Shown: positions 1 to 8,600 of the stretch, one piece after another
Layout of the letters: every line of letters begins with the position of its first letter
How positions within the stretch are numbered: the first letter of the stretch is position 1
NCBI GenBank assembly: GCA_029935375.1
Contig: JAOZKL010000013.1
Location: forward strand, 1-17,592
Source of the DNA: Patescibacteria group bacterium
GTDB lineage: Bacteria; Patescibacteriota; JACMRA01
Length of the DNA: 17,592 nt
Direction of reading: 5' to 3'
Made by a program: the position numbers and the translations under genes
The notes under the pieces: model-generated
What the model was told of the DNA's origin: nothing
Seen by the model: the letters and a program-made list of their open reading frames with translations, nothing else
Database searches by the model: none

Positions 1-342
1 GCAAAGCTAAAAACTGAATTTTACAAAAAACGAGCTGAAGCTGTGAGATACAAATATTATATCAAAAAAGCTGAGAAATATAAATTGGACTTTAGTAACA
101 ATCCAAAGGATGGTGTTCAGTATTATCTCAAAGCTGTTCCATTTGCTGCTATGTTTGCAGTTTTACCAAAATTTAACGAGTATATACAGAAAACAATGCC
201 AGAGATAAAACAAGTTAATACAAACTCTACTTTGTTGGCTAGTTATACTTCAGCAAGTTTTTATACACCTCCATCATCTAGTGGTTCTAGTGGTTTTTCT
301 AGTAGTGGAGGAGGTTTTTCTGGAGGAGGTGGGAGCTGGTAA
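1..342 (+). CDS. C-terminal fragment of a DUF2207-type membrane protein (5' end outside window)
   Basis: The frame is open from base 1, so the gene enters from the left; the GTG at 43 is probably internal, not a start. About 113 residues are visible. They comprise a Lys/Tyr-rich helical part, then a segment resembling the end of the DUF2207 cytoplasmic region (around 'YYLKAVPFAAMFAV'), then a low-complexity Ser/Gly tail ending in GGGGSW. A Gly-rich tail finishing in GGSW is characteristic of DUF2207 (YciQ-like) predicted membrane proteins of unknown function. No membrane segment lies in the visible part, as expected for the C-terminal end of that family. It ends in TAA. The next gene is co-directional after 92 nt and appears to have its own promoter. 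The family call rests on the tail and the preceding motif only. Confidence 0.65.
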   Translation, partial: AKLKTEFYKKRAEAVRYKYYIKKAEKYKLDFSNNPKDGVQYYLKAVPFAAMFAVLPKFNEYIQKTMPEIKQVNTNSTLLASYTSASFYTPPSSSGSSGFSSSGGGFSGGGGSW

Positions 343-377
343 TTGGTATCAACATTTAAAACAGAAAATAATTTCCC

Positions 378-406
378 TTGACAAAATGGGGGGGGTATGA
401 TTGATT
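378..406 (+). promoter_or_regulatory. Candidate promoter with G8 spacer tract, upstream of the 435-1016 gene
   Basis: Exact TTGACA at 378-383. At 17-bp spacing the -10 would be TTGATT (401-406, 3/6 match). The better hexamer TATGAT (396-401, 5/6) lies only 12 bp away. The spacer holds eight consecutive G (388-395), very unusual in this AT-rich sequence, so spacing and promoter strength may vary with tract length. Confidence 0.5.
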
Positions 407-434
407 TTATTTTGTAAACCAAATAAAGTATATT

Positions 435-1016
435 ATGTCAATCAAAATTATAGGACTTACAAACGAGTTCAGTTCTAATTCATCATCAAGTAGTAATTCG
501 GTTACAGTAACTAGTGTCACAGTACCATCTGGCACATCAGCACTCAAAAACGACTTTATTGTGTTTCATACTCACAATTTAAGCGCTACAACCCAAGTTG
601 AGAGGGTGGTTGGAAGTGTTGATATACACAAGAGTTTTACACTTCATCAAGATAAATATAATTTTGATGGGGGCTCTTATAGTGGCAGTACTAATAACTG
701 GGAGTCTAATTCTAGAATAGCATCTCCTATAAATGTAAAAATATCACCAGGTAAAATTATCAAGGAAATTGTTGTTATGGATTTAAGAACACCCTTAGAT
801 CCACTAACTCAGTCTCTTCAATTTGAGATTATTCAGTCTGATGGTTCGATTGTATTATTGGGAGAGTATAGTGGAGATAAAGAAAGTTTTGTTATTGGTG
901 GTTTGAATTATACAATACAAGATGGCGACACCTTTGCAGTGAAAAATAATGGAGCAGATATAGTATCAACTGGGTACGGTCCTAATAATAACAATTTCTA
1001 CATTTACTTTGAATAA
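435..1016 (+). CDS. Unrecognised, probably beta-rich 193-residue protein
   Basis: I do not recognise a family. The ATG at 435 follows a candidate promoter by about 30 nt and has no Shine-Dalgarno sequence. The N-terminus carries a Ser/Asn-rich run (about residues 12-24) followed by Thr/Val-rich strands. The rest alternates hydrophobic and polar residues with many Gly, Asp and Asn turns, suggesting a beta sandwich. There is no signal peptide, membrane segment or cysteine. Composition resembles the large tail-fibre-like protein at 5604-9404 (Ser/Thr/Asn/Gly-rich, no leader), so an extracellular or virion-like structural role is possible but unproven. It ends in TAA and converges on metG with 3 nt between the genes. 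The ORF is clearly coding-like; its function is unknown. Confidence 0.7.
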   Translation: MSIKIIGLTNEFSSNSSSSSNSVTVTSVTVPSGTSALKNDFIVFHTHNLSATTQVERVVGSVDIHKSFTLHQDKYNFDGGSYSGSTNNWESNSRIASPINVKISPGKIIKEIVVMDLRTPLDPLTQSLQFEIIQSDGSIVLLGEYSGDKESFVIGGLNYTIQDGDTFAVKNNGADIVSTGYGPNNNNFYIYFE

Positions 1017-1019
1017 CTT

Positions 1020-2519
1020 CTACTCTTCAATCAACTCAGCTTTTGGGAATAGTATTTCTGCTTTTGTGATAATATCTTGACTTGCACTTTGGTAGATTTT
1101 GTCTCCTGCAGTTGGTATAAATATACTTATATGCTGTCCTATTTCTTTCAATAGTGCAATAAGATTGGTTAGTATTTGCTTTGCTTCATCTGTTTTGCCA
1201 TCTTTGATAAGTTTCCAAGGTTTTGTTTGTTCCAATATCTCATTTCCTTTTCTACCAGCTTTTAAGATTTCCTCTAATGCATTTCTGGTATCAAGATTTT
1301 CCAAGTAATGATAAACCTGAGAGAAGTCAAATAATTCTTCAGCATCTTCAATCTCTACCAATCCGCTAAAATTTTTGTCAATCAAAGTTGTAACTCTCAT
1401 CAATAGGTTGCCTATATTGTTACTGAGGTGTGAGTTATAGGCTTCTAACATTGTATTCCAGTCAAATTTTGTATCACCATCAATATTAATTTCATGAAGT
1501 ATCAAAAACCTTGCACCGTCTATTCCAACTTTTTCAACTAATTCTTGTGGTACAACTCCATTGCCAAGTGATTTGCTAAATTTTTTACCTTCAGAGTCAT
1601 TTATCATACCGTGTGCTAACCCTCTTTTTGGCAACTCTAGCTCTAGTGCGCTAAGCATTGCTGGCCAAATTACAAAATGGAATTTACTAATCTCTTTGGA
1701 CGCATACAGTAAGTCGATTGGCATGTGCTCTACAATATCTTCCCACATTGCTATTTCAGCTTCTTTTTGTAGATGTGGGTATTTCTCCCAAGCATCTATT
1801 TCTTCATCTCCAACTGCTCCTGTCAAATAGTTTATAAGAGCTTCAAACCATACGTACATTACTTGACTATCATCTCCTGGAACATCGATTCCCCATGGCA
1901 TTCGCTTCTTATCACGAGAGATTGAAATGTCTTGCAGTCCATCTTTTACAAAATTAGTTTGTTCTTTAACTATAGACTTGGGTTTTATATCTGCAGTTTT
2001 TAGGAAGTTTAATACAACATCTTCAAAAGCTGAGAGTTTGAAAAAATAGTTTTCTTCATCCAGTTCAACTGGCTTACTAAGATGGGTAGGGCAGTTTCCA
2101 TTCTCATCTAGCTGACTAGGAGCATAAAAATCTTCACAACCTTTGCAATACAATCCTTTGTATTTCTTTTTATATATATAACCTTTTTTCTCCAGTTTTG
2201 CCCAAATTAATTGAGTTACAACTTTATGTTTTTTACTTGTAGTTGGTATCCATGTGTCATAATTAACATTGAACTGATCCCACAATTTTATAAACTTCTC
2301 CCCTTCTTTGTCTACAAACTCTTGAGGTTTTATATTCTGCTCAATGGCCTTTTCATATATTTTCAATCCATGCTGATCCAGTCCCATAGATAGTTTTACA
2401 TGTCCATCATATCTTCTCCTATAATATCTTGCAATAGTGTCATTAAAAACCCCCTCTAGTAAATGCCCTAGATGTGGTTCCGAATTAGTATATGGGATTG
2501 GGGTTGTTATATAATACAT
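1020..2519 (-). CDS. metG: Methionyl-tRNA synthetase
   Basis: Class I aminoacyl-tRNA synthetase that charges initiator and elongator tRNA-Met in the cytoplasm. Visible motifs: the HIGH-type signature HLGH (residues 16-19), the KMSKS-type signature KFSKS (313-317), and a zinc-knuckle with C125, C128, C143 and H146. That C-C-C-H arrangement matches the single-zinc Thermus-type bacterial enzyme. The C-terminal part (about 355-490) looks like the helical anticodon-binding domain, with a conserved-looking 'QTKPWKL'. At 499 residues it lacks the extra C-terminal tRNA-binding domain of the longer dimeric enzymes. One oddity: the usual GTDEHG motif reads GLDQHG (46-51). It lies 22 nt downstream of ftsH on the same strand and probably shares its transcript. 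No Shine-Dalgarno precedes the ATG. It ends in TAG. Confidence 0.96.
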   Translation of the reverse strand: MYYITTPIPYTNSEPHLGHLLEGVFNDTIARYYRRRYDGHVKLSMGLDQHGLKIYEKAIEQNIKPQEFVDKEGEKFIKLWDQFNVNYDTWIPTTSKKHKVVTQLIWAKLEKKGYIYKKKYKGLYCKGCEDFYAPSQLDENGNCPTHLSKPVELDEENYFFKLSAFEDVVLNFLKTADIKPKSIVKEQTNFVKDGLQDISISRDKKRMPWGIDVPGDDSQVMYVWFEALINYLTGAVGDEEIDAWEKYPHLQKEAEIAMWEDIVEHMPIDLLYASKEISKFHFVIWPAMLSALELELPKRGLAHGMINDSEGKKFSKSLGNGVVPQELVEKVGIDGARFLILHEINIDGDTKFDWNTMLEAYNSHLSNNIGNLLMRVTTLIDKNFSGLVEIEDAEELFDFSQVYHYLENLDTRNALEEILKAGRKGNEILEQTKPWKLIKDGKTDEAKQILTNLIALLKEIGQHISIFIPTAGDKIYQSASQDIITKAEILFPKAELIEE

Positions 2520-2541
2520 ATTATTTGGGTCTTGTTTTTAT

Positions 2542-4494
2542 TTATTGTTTTGGCATTATTTCTTTTACAATTTCTTCGAATTCTTCTAGTTCCAAAATTT
2601 CTTTGTCTAGTAGTTCTGTTACAATTTTGTCTAGATATTCTTTATGTTTTTTTATTATTTTTTCTGCAATTTTATATCCAATTTCTAATATTTGATTCAC
2701 TTCAGAGTCTATAGCTTTGATTGTTTCTTCAGAGTACGGTATGTTTTTCTCTATTTCCAATCCTATTTGAAATGTTTTATTTTCACCAAATGTAACCGGT
2801 CCAAGATCACTCATTCCATATCGCATCACCATCTCTTTTGCCATCTCAGTTGCTCTTTTTAGATCGCTTGATGGGCCGGTACTAACTTCTCCAAATATCA
2901 ATTTTTCTACAATATATCCACCATATAAAACAGCTATTTCTGCCAGCATCTTACCTTTTCTCATATAAGAAGTGTCTCCTCCTTCATCACTAGTAAATGT
3001 GTATCCACCTGCGTTTGACCTAGGGATTATGCTAATCTTTTGCACCTTTCTTGCTTCTGGTAATACAGCTCCAACTAGTGCATGTCCAGCTTCGTGATAT
3101 GCTGTTAACTTCCTGTCTTCTTCTGTTACAATTTTACTTTTTAGAGATGGTCCCATAAGAACTTTTTCGATAGATTCTCTTAGTATATTATTTGTGATAA
3201 CTTTTTCATTTTCACGCACAGCTAATATAGCAGCTTCGTTTAATACATTCATCAGATCCGCACCAGAAAATCCTGGAGTTCGTTTTGCGATTATTCCTAA
3301 ATTTATATTCTTTGCAAGTTTTTTACCTTTTGTGTGGACTTTTAAGATTTGTTCTCTTTCTTTTCTATCTGGAGCTGTAACTCTAACTTTTCTGTCAAAA
3401 CGCCCTGGTCTTAGCAACGCTTTATCCAACACATCTTCTCTGTTAGTTGCTGCTATTACAATTACAGATTCATTTGGTTCAAAACCATCCATTTCTACAA
3501 GTATTTGATTAAGAGTTTGTTCTCTTTCGTCATTTCCTGTTCCCATTCCAGATCCACGACTTCGTCCTACAGCATCTATTTCGTCTATAAAGATTACACA
3601 TGGTGCTTTTTTCTTTGCTTGCTTGAAGAGGTCTCTAACACGACCAGCTCCAACTCCAACAAACATTTCTACAAATTCTGATCCAGAAACATATAGGAAA
3701 GGAGCTTTTGCTTCTCCAGCAACTGCCTTTGCCATTAGTGTTTTCCCATTACCTGGGGATCCTACTAGTAAAATTCCTTTTGGAGTCTTTGCACCCATTT
3801 TTTTATATGCTTCAGGACGCTTTAAAAAATCAATAACTTCAAACAGCTCTTGCTTGGCTTCTTCATTCCCTGCTACATCATCGAAAGTTATTTTATCCTT
3901 TGAATTGTCTTCAAAAAGTTTTGCTCTTGAATTGCCAAAAGACATTGACTTGGAGTTTACTTTCCCTAATTTTTTTAATAAAAATACAGCAATCGCAACA
4001 AATATAGCAATTTGTATAAATATCTGAATACTACTACTTTCTGACATCTTTGCCCAAAAAGTTTTTTCAGTTTGATCATAAATTACTTGGCTGTCACCAT
4101 TTCCCCAGTTGATTTTATCATTCTCTCCCAGCATGCTATCTAGTTTTTCTGATACTGACCCTTGCCCTGTAATATTTGGATATATTATAGTTTCAATTTT
4201 ATCTCTATTTTTTTTGTCATTTTGATATACATCAACGGATAATTCTGATCCATCAGCAGAAAGAACTACCTTGCTAACTTGCTCATTTTTGAGATGAGAC
4301 ACTAGTTCAGATATGCTATGAGTATCTTTTGAAGTTGTATTTTGTTCAGAGAAGAATGACCCTGCAAATATAAATCCAAATAACAATACTAATATTGAAA
4401 TGTTTATAAATATACTCTTTTTCTTCTTCTTTTGTAATTTTTTATCAACCTTCTTACTATCTTGTTGAGTCTTTTCTTCCTTTTTCTTATTCAT
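2542..4494 (-). CDS. ftsH: ATP-dependent zinc metalloprotease FtsH
   Basis: Membrane-bound AAA+ protease that degrades damaged membrane proteins and short-lived cytoplasmic regulators; 650 residues, normal length. In order: a very Lys-rich N-terminus; TM1 (about 28-48); an extracytoplasmic loop; TM2 (about 156-175); the AAA module with Walker A GSPGNGKT (245-252), pore motif FVG (278-280), Walker B ending DEID (304-307) and arginine fingers R365 and R368; then the M41 peptidase domain with HEAGH (467-471) and the third zinc ligand D544 in 'GPSSDLKRA'. Walker A departs from the usual GPPGTGKT at two positions. It is the first gene of the ftsH-metG unit. A good promoter lies just upstream (TTGACA / TATATA), giving a leader of about 18 nt without Shine-Dalgarno. 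It ends in TAA. Confidence 0.97.
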   Translation of the reverse strand: MNKKKEEKTQQDSKKVDKKLQKKKKKSIFINISILVLLFGFIFAGSFFSEQNTTSKDTHSISELVSHLKNEQVSKVVLSADGSELSVDVYQNDKKNRDKIETIIYPNITGQGSVSEKLDSMLGENDKINWGNGDSQVIYDQTEKTFWAKMSESSSIQIFIQIAIFVAIAVFLLKKLGKVNSKSMSFGNSRAKLFEDNSKDKITFDDVAGNEEAKQELFEVIDFLKRPEAYKKMGAKTPKGILLVGSPGNGKTLMAKAVAGEAKAPFLYVSGSEFVEMFVGVGAGRVRDLFKQAKKKAPCVIFIDEIDAVGRSRGSGMGTGNDEREQTLNQILVEMDGFEPNESVIVIAATNREDVLDKALLRPGRFDRKVRVTAPDRKEREQILKVHTKGKKLAKNINLGIIAKRTPGFSGADLMNVLNEAAILAVRENEKVITNNILRESIEKVLMGPSLKSKIVTEEDRKLTAYHEAGHALVGAVLPEARKVQKISIIPRSNAGGYTFTSDEGGDTSYMRKGKMLAEIAVLYGGYIVEKLIFGEVSTGPSSDLKRATEMAKEMVMRYGMSDLGPVTFGENKTFQIGLEIEKNIPYSEETIKAIDSEVNQILEIGYKIAEKIIKKHKEYLDKIVTELLDKEILELEEFEEIVKEIMPKQ

Positions 4495-4519
4495 AATTTT
4501 ACTGGAGTTTTACTACTAA

Positions 4520-4549
4520 TATATACACCCTTATTTTGTGTTTTGTCAA
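4520..4549 (-). promoter_or_regulatory. Promoter of ftsH-metG
   Basis: On the minus strand, exact TTGACA (4549-4544), an 18-bp spacer, then TATATA (4525-4520, 4/6 match to TATAAT). Predicted start of transcription near 4513, about 18 nt ahead of the ftsH ATG. It lies back to back with the tRNA promoter, the two -35 boxes being 11 bp apart. Confidence 0.65.
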
Positions 4550-4560
4550 CCTTCAAAACC

Positions 4561-4588
4561 TTGACAATTTCTTATTTTTGGTTATTAC
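4561..4588 (+). promoter_or_regulatory. Promoter of tRNA-Gln
   Basis: Exact TTGACA (4561-4566), a 16-bp spacer, then TATTAC (4583-4588, 4/6). The tRNA begins 12 nt after the -10 box, giving a plausible short 5' leader. Divergent to the ftsH promoter. Confidence 0.55.
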
Positions 4589-4599
4589 TTATCATGTAT

Positions 4600-4673
4600 T
4601 CGGAGATCGTCTAATGGTAGGACTACAGTTTCTGGTACTGTCAATCGGGGTTCGATCCCCTGTCTCCGAACCA
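4600..4673 (+). tRNA. tRNA-Gln (anticodon CUG)
   Basis: A complete cloverleaf can be folded by eye. The acceptor stem TCGGAGA/TCTCCGA (4600-4606 with 4663-4669) has 7 perfect pairs. The D arm is 4608-4623 with GTC/GAC. The anticodon stem is ACAGT/ACTGT (4625-4629 with 4637-4641), and its loop TTCTGGT gives anticodon CTG at 4632-4634. The variable loop is 4 nt, and the T arm carries the TTCGATC loop. Discriminator base A (4670) is followed by an encoded CCA (4671-4673). It reads CAG codons. A terminator follows within 20 nt, so it appears to be a single-gene unit. Confidence 0.97.
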
Positions 4674-4687
4674 ATTTTATTGATTAT

Positions 4688-4711
4688 AGCCAGCTTTGCT
4701 GGTTTTTTTTT
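4688..4711 (+). terminator. Intrinsic terminator after tRNA-Gln
   Basis: Hairpin CCAGC-TTT-GCTGG (4690-4702), extendable by one G-T and one A-T pair to 7 bp, followed directly by nine T (4703-4711). This is a textbook rho-independent terminator that separates the tRNA from truB. Confidence 0.9.
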
Positions 4712-4743
4712 GATATATGATATTAATTTAATACTTTTTTTTT

Positions 4744-5538
4744 ATGAAAATAGAATATACAATAGATAATGCATTAGATTCCAAAACTGGTTTTATAGAC
4801 AAGGAGGATAGTAATAATAGAATAATTCTGATTGACAAGCCTCTAGATTGGACTTCGTTTAACGTTGTTGCCAAGGTACGTGGTATTACAAAAATAAAAA
4901 AAGTTGGACATGCGGGAACCCTTGATCCTCTTGCAACAGGGCTGTTGATGATAGCTACAGGCAAAATGACAAAGAAGATAGAAAAAATTCAAGGTCAACA
5001 AAAAGAATATGTAATGAAGTTTTGCCTTGGGTGTTCTACGGATAGTCTAGATACAGAGTTTGTTCCTACAGAATTCAAAGATATAGGCGGTATTAATTGT
5101 GAAAAGATATCATCTTTAATTGAGGAAAATTTTATTGGAGAAATATCACAAGTTCCGCCCAAGTTTTCAGCATTGAAAGTAAAAGGCAAAAGAGCTTATA
5201 AATTAGCTAGGGAAGGGAAGGATGTAAAGCTAGAACCACGAAAAGTAACTATAAAAGAATTTGAACTATTGAGTTGTCAAAGAGTTGGTTTTGATAAAGT
5301 TAAAGAGGCTCATCTCCAGAATAATCCTAAGTGCGATTTACTAAATGTTTATTCTGACAAAGATTTTATAATTGGAGAGGCTAGGGTGGTTTGTAGTAAA
5401 GGTACGTATATTCGGACTCTTGCAGACGATCTTGGAAAATCATTCAATTCTTTGGGCTATTTGCTTTCACTCAGAAGGACAAAAATTGGAGAATACTGTA
5501 TTGGTGATGCTGAGCAGGTTTTGGATATTCAACCTTGA
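4744..5538 (+). CDS. truB: tRNA pseudouridine(55) synthase TruB
   Basis: Isomerises U55 in the T loop of tRNAs. Motif I, GHAGTLDPLATG (residues 55-66), contains the catalytic Asp61. 'RAYKLAR' (150-156) supplies the conserved Tyr, and 'SKGTYIRTL' (218-226) is the later family signature. At 264 residues it lacks most of the C-terminal PUA-like domain of longer homologues. The N-terminus carries about 20 extra residues before the conserved 'LIDKP', but no other ATG is available. The ATG follows a T9 run with no Shine-Dalgarno. No convincing promoter of its own is seen between it and the tRNA terminator. It is the only gene in the main part of the window ending in TGA (5536-5538), and that stop overlaps the -35 box of the next gene. 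Confidence 0.95.
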   Translation: MKIEYTIDNALDSKTGFIDKEDSNNRIILIDKPLDWTSFNVVAKVRGITKIKKVGHAGTLDPLATGLLMIATGKMTKKIEKIQGQQKEYVMKFCLGCSTDSLDTEFVPTEFKDIGGINCEKISSLIEENFIGEISQVPPKFSALKVKGKRAYKLAREGKDVKLEPRKVTIKEFELLSCQRVGFDKVKEAHLQNNPKCDLLNVYSDKDFIIGEARVVCSKGTYIRTLADDLGKSFNSLGYLLSLRRTKIGEYCIGDAEQVLDIQP

Positions 5539-5563
5539 CAAAAATTGCGTTTATATATAGATT
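5535..5563 (+). promoter_or_regulatory. Promoter of the large tail-fibre-like gene
   Basis: Exact TTGACA (5535-5540), a 17-bp spacer, then TAGATT (5558-5563, 4/6). It overlaps the last codons and the TGA stop of truB. Predicted leader of about 34 nt before the ATG at 5604. Confidence 0.6.
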
Positions 5564-5603
5564 GTTATTGTGCTGAATAGTGTATTTAGCAGTAAAATAG
5601 GAT

Positions 5604-8600
5604 ATGGCAAATAGGTTGCCCATAGTGGATAGTGATGATGGGCTTTGGGGTCAGATCCTAAATGATTGGCTCAAACAGATAGCTTTTGATGACAAAGGCG
5701 GGTTAAATCATGCTGTGAGTAATCCCGTATTATCGTCAGATCAAGAGGGTTATACTTATATAAATACACTTGATAATGAAATAAAAAGATTAAATTCAGA
5801 CGGAGCTAGTTGGACAACTCTCTTGAAAGGCATTGCGCCTGGTACGGCAACTGGACAAATGTTGTGGTGGGACAATACAACTAACAGGTGGCAGAATACA
5901 GAAACTAGCGAACTTGTTTGGGATGATACAAACAAAAGGTATGGCGTAGGAGTATCTACTCCATCAGTTCGTCTTGATGTTGTAGGAGATGCTCATTTAT
6001 TGCCAGCTCCAAACACTGAACTTGCAGATGCTAGTTTTGGTGATTCTCAATGGTCTCTTCATTTAGATGAAGTTAAGGATAAATTTATTTTGAAAGCCAG
6101 GAAATCAACTTCTACGTTTTTTACTAGAACATTGGGAGTTGATCTATCTCCAATTGCAAACGGCACTACAGTAGAAGAGGTTGATATAACTCTTATAAAT
6201 TCTGCTGGACAAATATATTGTGAAATTTGTCAGGCTGGAGGGGGAGATTTAACTGTTCAGGATAATGAGAAACACTGGACTTTGAATTGTACTACATCCA
6301 GTGGAACTGGAGGAAAGGCTAGGAGCAATGCATTAACAGCAGGAACAGCTACAAGCCCTAGGGTTAATTATATTTATCTTAAAGTTGTCGCTGGGGTTGT
6401 TACTTTTCAATCATCTATAACTAAACCACTTGGGGCTTTTTCGTGGATAGCTAAAACTGTCGTGCCAGATGCGGTTACTTTCACTACAACAGGCGCATAT
6501 ACATTGGAAGATTGGACAGATCCTCTTTCGTTACAAAATACACAAGGAGCTCTTAGTCTTGAGAGAGAAAAGATAAGGCAGCTTGGTGCCACATATTCTA
6601 CAGGGGTTAATCAGTCTTTGACTGTAACTACAAACGCAGGAGTTCCAGATAATCTCGTATTTAATACAACATCTGGTGAAGTTTATCAATTTTTATCAAA
6701 AACATTTCCAGCTTTTGCTGGTTCCCCAACTCTTTATGTTGTAAATGATCCAATAGCTGAATATTCTACTATCACTGATTTGAACCAGATAACTGTAGAT
6801 TCACAAAATGTATCATTATCAAACAGAGATTACAATCTTGTTGTTTGGGGGGCCATAAATAATAAAACATCTGAATGCAAGTTATTTGTAAATTTACCTA
6901 ACGATTCATATAATAACACAACACAGTGTCTCCAAGATGTGGAAAATACTATAAACAGTAGTATACCAGCTCAATTTAAGGGGGTTGGCTTCTTAATTGC
7001 TAGATTGGCAATATCTCATTCAACCGTGTCTGGAGGTACATATAATTTATTGACAGGTAGTAGGGTTAATCTTGGTATAGAAGATTTGCGCGGTGTGCAA
7101 CCATCTACAAGTGGTGGTGGTAGCGGAGGGGGTGGTGGAGCTCCAGTTCGTGCGATTTATCATGTTAGTTCAAATACAGTTGTAACAGATACTAATGGGA
7201 TATATCTTGTTGCTACAAGTGGGTCAGATATTACAATTACAATGCCAGACAGCACCCTTTCAAATGATGGTTCTAACATAGATATTGTAAAAGAATCTGG
7301 TGCTGAAAATGTAATTGTGACTACATTAGGCGGTACACAAAATATTGGATCATCAACAACACAAACAATAGCCCAGTCATCCAAAGGCATTAGCGTGCTT
7401 TCAGATTACAATGGTGGAGCTTCGTCAAATTATGAAATTCTCTCAGACAGTCGATTTTTGGAGGGTGATGTTGAAGGGGCTTTGCAGTATTGGGATGATA
7501 CAACCAAAGCTTGGAAAACAACGCAAAATCAACTTCGTTATTTGAATAACCATCTCACAGTTGGAGATGGGACAGTAACAGATCAAACCCTTGTAGAGAT
7601 TGATACTGGATTGGCTGCTAACAATGCACAAGATTATTTTGCATCTAGCTATTTCGGTTCTTATCGTGGTAAATTATGGCAATCCAAAAATCCGGGCGAC
7701 GACGCTGCAATGATTTTGGAATCCAACACTGGAAAGGCTGAGTTTATGGCGGTGTCTCAGGGCGCAACTGCTTCTGGCTCTCACAATGATTTGATAGCTC
7801 TTAATTTGGCAAGTTATGAAGGATCTGCTGATATCTATGATTCTGCTTTTGCAGATTGGGTAAATTTTCGTAATATAGAAATGTCTCGTTATTATAATGG
7901 GATTGACTTGACATGGAGATTAAGGCTTTGGGATGGTGCGATTTGGTCTTCTTCAATGGAATATGATGAAACCGGTCTTTTTAAGGTTCCTCAAATTCAA
8001 ATAAATTCAACAGCAGTTATTGATTCTATTTTAGATGAAGACGATCTTGGCTCTGATTCTGGTACAGCCTTGGCAACTCAACAAAGTATAAAGGCTTATG
8101 TAGATTCTAGAGAGCTTATTCCAGAGACTAGAATGTTTGATGTTTATGATTCTGTTGGAGGTCAAGCATTTATAGATACTCCAATCACGGTGGCAGTTGA
8201 TACAGTTAGGAAAAGTGAAAACTTAGGCGCTGGATATGCACTTTCTAGTGGAGAAGTAACAATAGATGAAACTGATACTTTTGTTGTAATTTTTAGAGTA
8301 TCTGCTGATATTAGCACTGGCACTGGTAGAACAGCCAGTAGAGCATATCTAGAGAGGTTTAGTGGAGGTTCTTGGTCAGAGGTTGTAGGTTTTGTTGGTC
8401 ATATGTACAACAGGACAGCTGGCTATGGAGACAATAGCTGTACAGTTCAGGGTATATTGGATGTTATGGCTGGTGAGAGGTTTAGAATCCGTGCCGTTAG
8501 GACAATAGGCTCTTCAACATTAGAGACATTGCCAGATAGTTCCGGACTAACAATGTTTACAGTTAAGACCGCTGGTGGTAGCGGTACTCGTCCATATATT

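Noticed and set aside
4536..4769. Small plus-strand ORF covering the tRNA region
   Set aside because: It overlaps the tRNA-Gln gene, its terminator and the truB start; no protein-like signal.
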